13,752 bases of DNA from DASUBV01 sp035763085 (GTDB taxonomy: Bacteria > Actinomycetota > Actinomycetes > Streptosporangiales > Streptosporangiaceae), in NCBI GenBank assembly GCA_035763085.1, contig DASUBV010000025.1, positions 1 through 13,752 of the forward strand, in the 5' to 3' direction. Positions 12,435-13,752 of this stretch are shown in pieces. Position numbers and translations under genes: made by a program. A model generated the notes under the pieces. It was not told the origin of the DNA. It worked only from the letters and a program-made list of their open reading frames with translations, and made no database searches. The first letter of the stretch is position 1. Each line of letters opens with the position of its first letter.

Positions 12435-13752
12435 CCCCGACCATGACCGTGACGGGCGCCGCGCGGCCTGGCCGGCAGGTGACCGACATGCGGTCGGCGG
12501 CCAGGCGGATGTCCAGCCGGTTGCCGCGGTAGTGGACGCTGAACCGCAGTTGCCTCACCTCCGCGGGGAGCGCTGGATCGAATCTCAGGCTGTCCCCGCG
12601 AGCCAGCAGGCCGGTCAGGCAGCGCAGCACGATGTCGACTGTGCCTGCCATGGCGCCCAGGTGGATGCCCTCGGCAGTGGTACCTCCCTGAATGTCCGCG
12701 ACGTCGCTGTTCAGTGCAGCCAGCAGGCAGCGCCATGCCTCCGCCGGGTTTTTCCGGGCGAGCACCCAGGAGGTGACCACGCCGCTGAGCGTCGAGCCGT
12801 CCACCGTCCTGGCGAGGTAGTAGTCCACGGTCTCGGCCAGTTGCTGCGCTGTCACGTGGTAGCCCAGCCCGCTCAGCAGGTCCTGGAGCTCATCGCTGGG
12901 CAGCAGGTAGCGCAGCATCAGGACATCCGCCTGCTTGGAAATCTGGTACCGGTTGGTGCTGTCACCCTCGGCCTCGAGCAGCCGGTCGAGCCGGCGGATG
13001 TTGCCGTAGCGGGCCCGGTACCCGACGAAGTCGAATTCCTCGAGCTGGTCGTAGCCTTCAAACTGGGCCAGCAGGCCGCCCGTCGTGAAGACGATGCGCA
13101 TCTTCCTGGTGATGTCGCGCCATCGGTCGAGCTCGCCATCGCCAACCCCGAGCTCGGTTACCAGCTCGTGCCGGTAGTGCGGCGGCAGCTCATCAAGCGC
13201 CTGCAGAGCGCGGAGCAGGACCCACACCGCCATCAGATTGGTATAAGCATTGTTGTTCACGCCGGGCGCATCGCTGCCGGGGTAGGAATCGTGGTACTCG
13301 TCGGGTCCCACGACCCCGAGAATCTCGTACCGGTCCAGCAGGCGGTTGTAGCTGGCGATGCTGGACCATAGCCGTGCGATCTCGATCAGCAGCTCTGCGC
13401 CCTGGAAGCGCAGGTACTGGATGCTGCCCGTGATCGTGTAGTGCTGCCACACGTTGTACGCCACCGCGATATTGACGTGCCGCTGCAGGCGGGAATGGTC
13501 GGGCAGCCACCGGCCGGAAACCGGGTTCAGGTGCCACCGCTGGGCTTCCTCGCGCCCGTCGCTGCCGCTCTGCCAGGGGAACATCGCACCGTCATAGCCC
13601 GCCGCGCGCGCCGCCGCCCTGGCCGCGCCGAGGCGCTCCCGGCGATAGTCGAGGAGCGCGCTGGCCAGCCACGGCCGCTGCAAGTTCAGGAACGGGAAGA
13701 CGAACATCTCATCCCAGAAGACGTGGCCGCGGTAGGCCTCGCCGTGCCAGCC
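12385..13752 (-). CDS. Glycoside hydrolase family 65 protein, C-terminal part (5' end outside window)
   Basis: 455 residues are visible; the frame is open to the window edge, so the start is missing (the ATG at 13707 is internal). The first residues, GEAYRGHVFWDEMFVFPFLN, are the GH65 hallmark at the entrance of the (alpha/alpha)6 barrel. The catalytic acid is the Glu of VVGPDEYHD (codon 13297-13299), followed by the typical GVNNNAYTN. KQADVLMLRYLL, associated with the phosphate site in phosphorylases, and a C-terminal beta-domain (LRFSVHYRGNRLDIRL onward) complete the fold. Members are maltose, trehalose or kojibiose phosphorylases and related hydrolases; specificity cannot be assigned. In M. 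tuberculosis the DosR-regulon protein Rv2006 joins a trehalose-phosphatase-like domain to a GH65 domain, so an N-terminal phosphatase domain may lie upstream. The 3' end overlaps the possible start of the DUF1918 gene. Confidence 0.93.
   Translation of the reverse strand, partial: GWHGEAYRGHVFWDEMFVFPFLNLQRPWLASALLDYRRERLGAARAAARAAGYDGAMFPWQSGSDGREEAQRWHLNPVSGRWLPDHSRLQRHVNIAVAYNVWQHYTITGSIQYLRFQGAELLIEIARLWSSIASYNRLLDRYEILGVVGPDEYHDSYPGSDAPGVNNNAYTNLMAVWVLLRALQALDELPPHYRHELVTELGVGDGELDRWRDITRKMRIVFTTGGLLAQFEGYDQLEEFDFVGYRARYGNIRRLDRLLEAEGDSTNRYQISKQADVLMLRYLLPSDELQDLLSGLGYHVTAQQLAETVDYYLARTVDGSTLSGVVTSWVLARKNPAEAWRCLLAALNSDVADIQGGTTAEGIHLGAMAGTVDIVLRCLTGLLARGDSLRFDPALPAEVRQLRFSVHYRGNRLDIRLAADRMSVTCRPGRAAPVTVMVGDETRQVGPGESAEFRF

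Noticed and set aside
1..13752. CRISPR arrays, tRNA/rRNA genes, insertion sequences, phage or attachment sites
   Set aside because: No regularly spaced repeats, cloverleaf or rRNA signatures, transposase motifs or flanking direct repeats were seen by eye.

Overview
The window is very GC-rich, with strong third-position GC bias and long antisense shadow frames, as expected for an actinomycete (Actinomycetota). Species and genus cannot be fixed from the sequence. The gene set is what one sees in DosR/DevR-type hypoxia and dormancy islands of mycobacteria and relatives: universal stress protein, phosphoketolase, acetate kinase, ADP-forming acyl-CoA synthetase fused to an acetyltransferase, a cyclic-nucleotide-binding-fold protein, a DosR-like response regulator, a phosphoribosyltransferase-hydrolase fusion, PspA, a DUF1918 protein and a GH65 glycoside phosphorylase/hydrolase.

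Layout. 1-350 (+): 3' part of a universal stress protein (USP) gene. 351-909: no intact gene, but a decayed USP C-terminus on the minus strand (482-661) and a perfect DosR-type palindrome (813-826). 910-7665 (+): a tight four-gene operon, Pat-like GNAT/ADP-forming acyl-CoA synthetase (910-3618), phosphoketolase (3636-6089), acetate kinase (6086-7192) and a single-domain cNMP-fold protein (7189-7665). The last two junctions are ATGA overlaps. 7669-7810: regulatory region with a second perfect DosR-type palindrome inside a 10-bp inverted repeat, then two leader hairpins. 7811-8497 (+): DosR/DevR-like regulator. 8777-9361 (+): two-TM protein of unknown function. 9380-9414: perfect 15-bp stem, a terminator between convergent genes. 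9428-11480 (-): PspA followed by a phosphoribosyltransferase-alpha/beta hydrolase fusion, overlapping by 17 nt, with a one-mismatch DosR-type box upstream. 11847-12106 (+): acyl carrier protein remnant with a broken frame. 12114-12434 (-): DUF1918 protein with an unclear start. 12385-13752 (-): C-terminal two-thirds or so of a GH65 protein, cut by the window edge.

How it fits together (inference). Phosphoketolase converts xylulose-5-P/fructose-6-P and phosphate to acetyl-phosphate. Acetate kinase turns acetyl-phosphate plus ADP into acetate and ATP, and the ADP-forming synthetase links acetate/ATP with acetyl-CoA, so the operon encodes oxygen-independent substrate-level phosphorylation around acetyl-phosphate. 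The DosR-like regulator keeps the phospho-Asp and the DNA-reading K/K/N residues of M. tuberculosis DosR, and GGGAC-N4-GTCCC sites lie before the operon and before its own gene. This points to an autoregulated hypoxia circuit. No sensor kinase is in the window.
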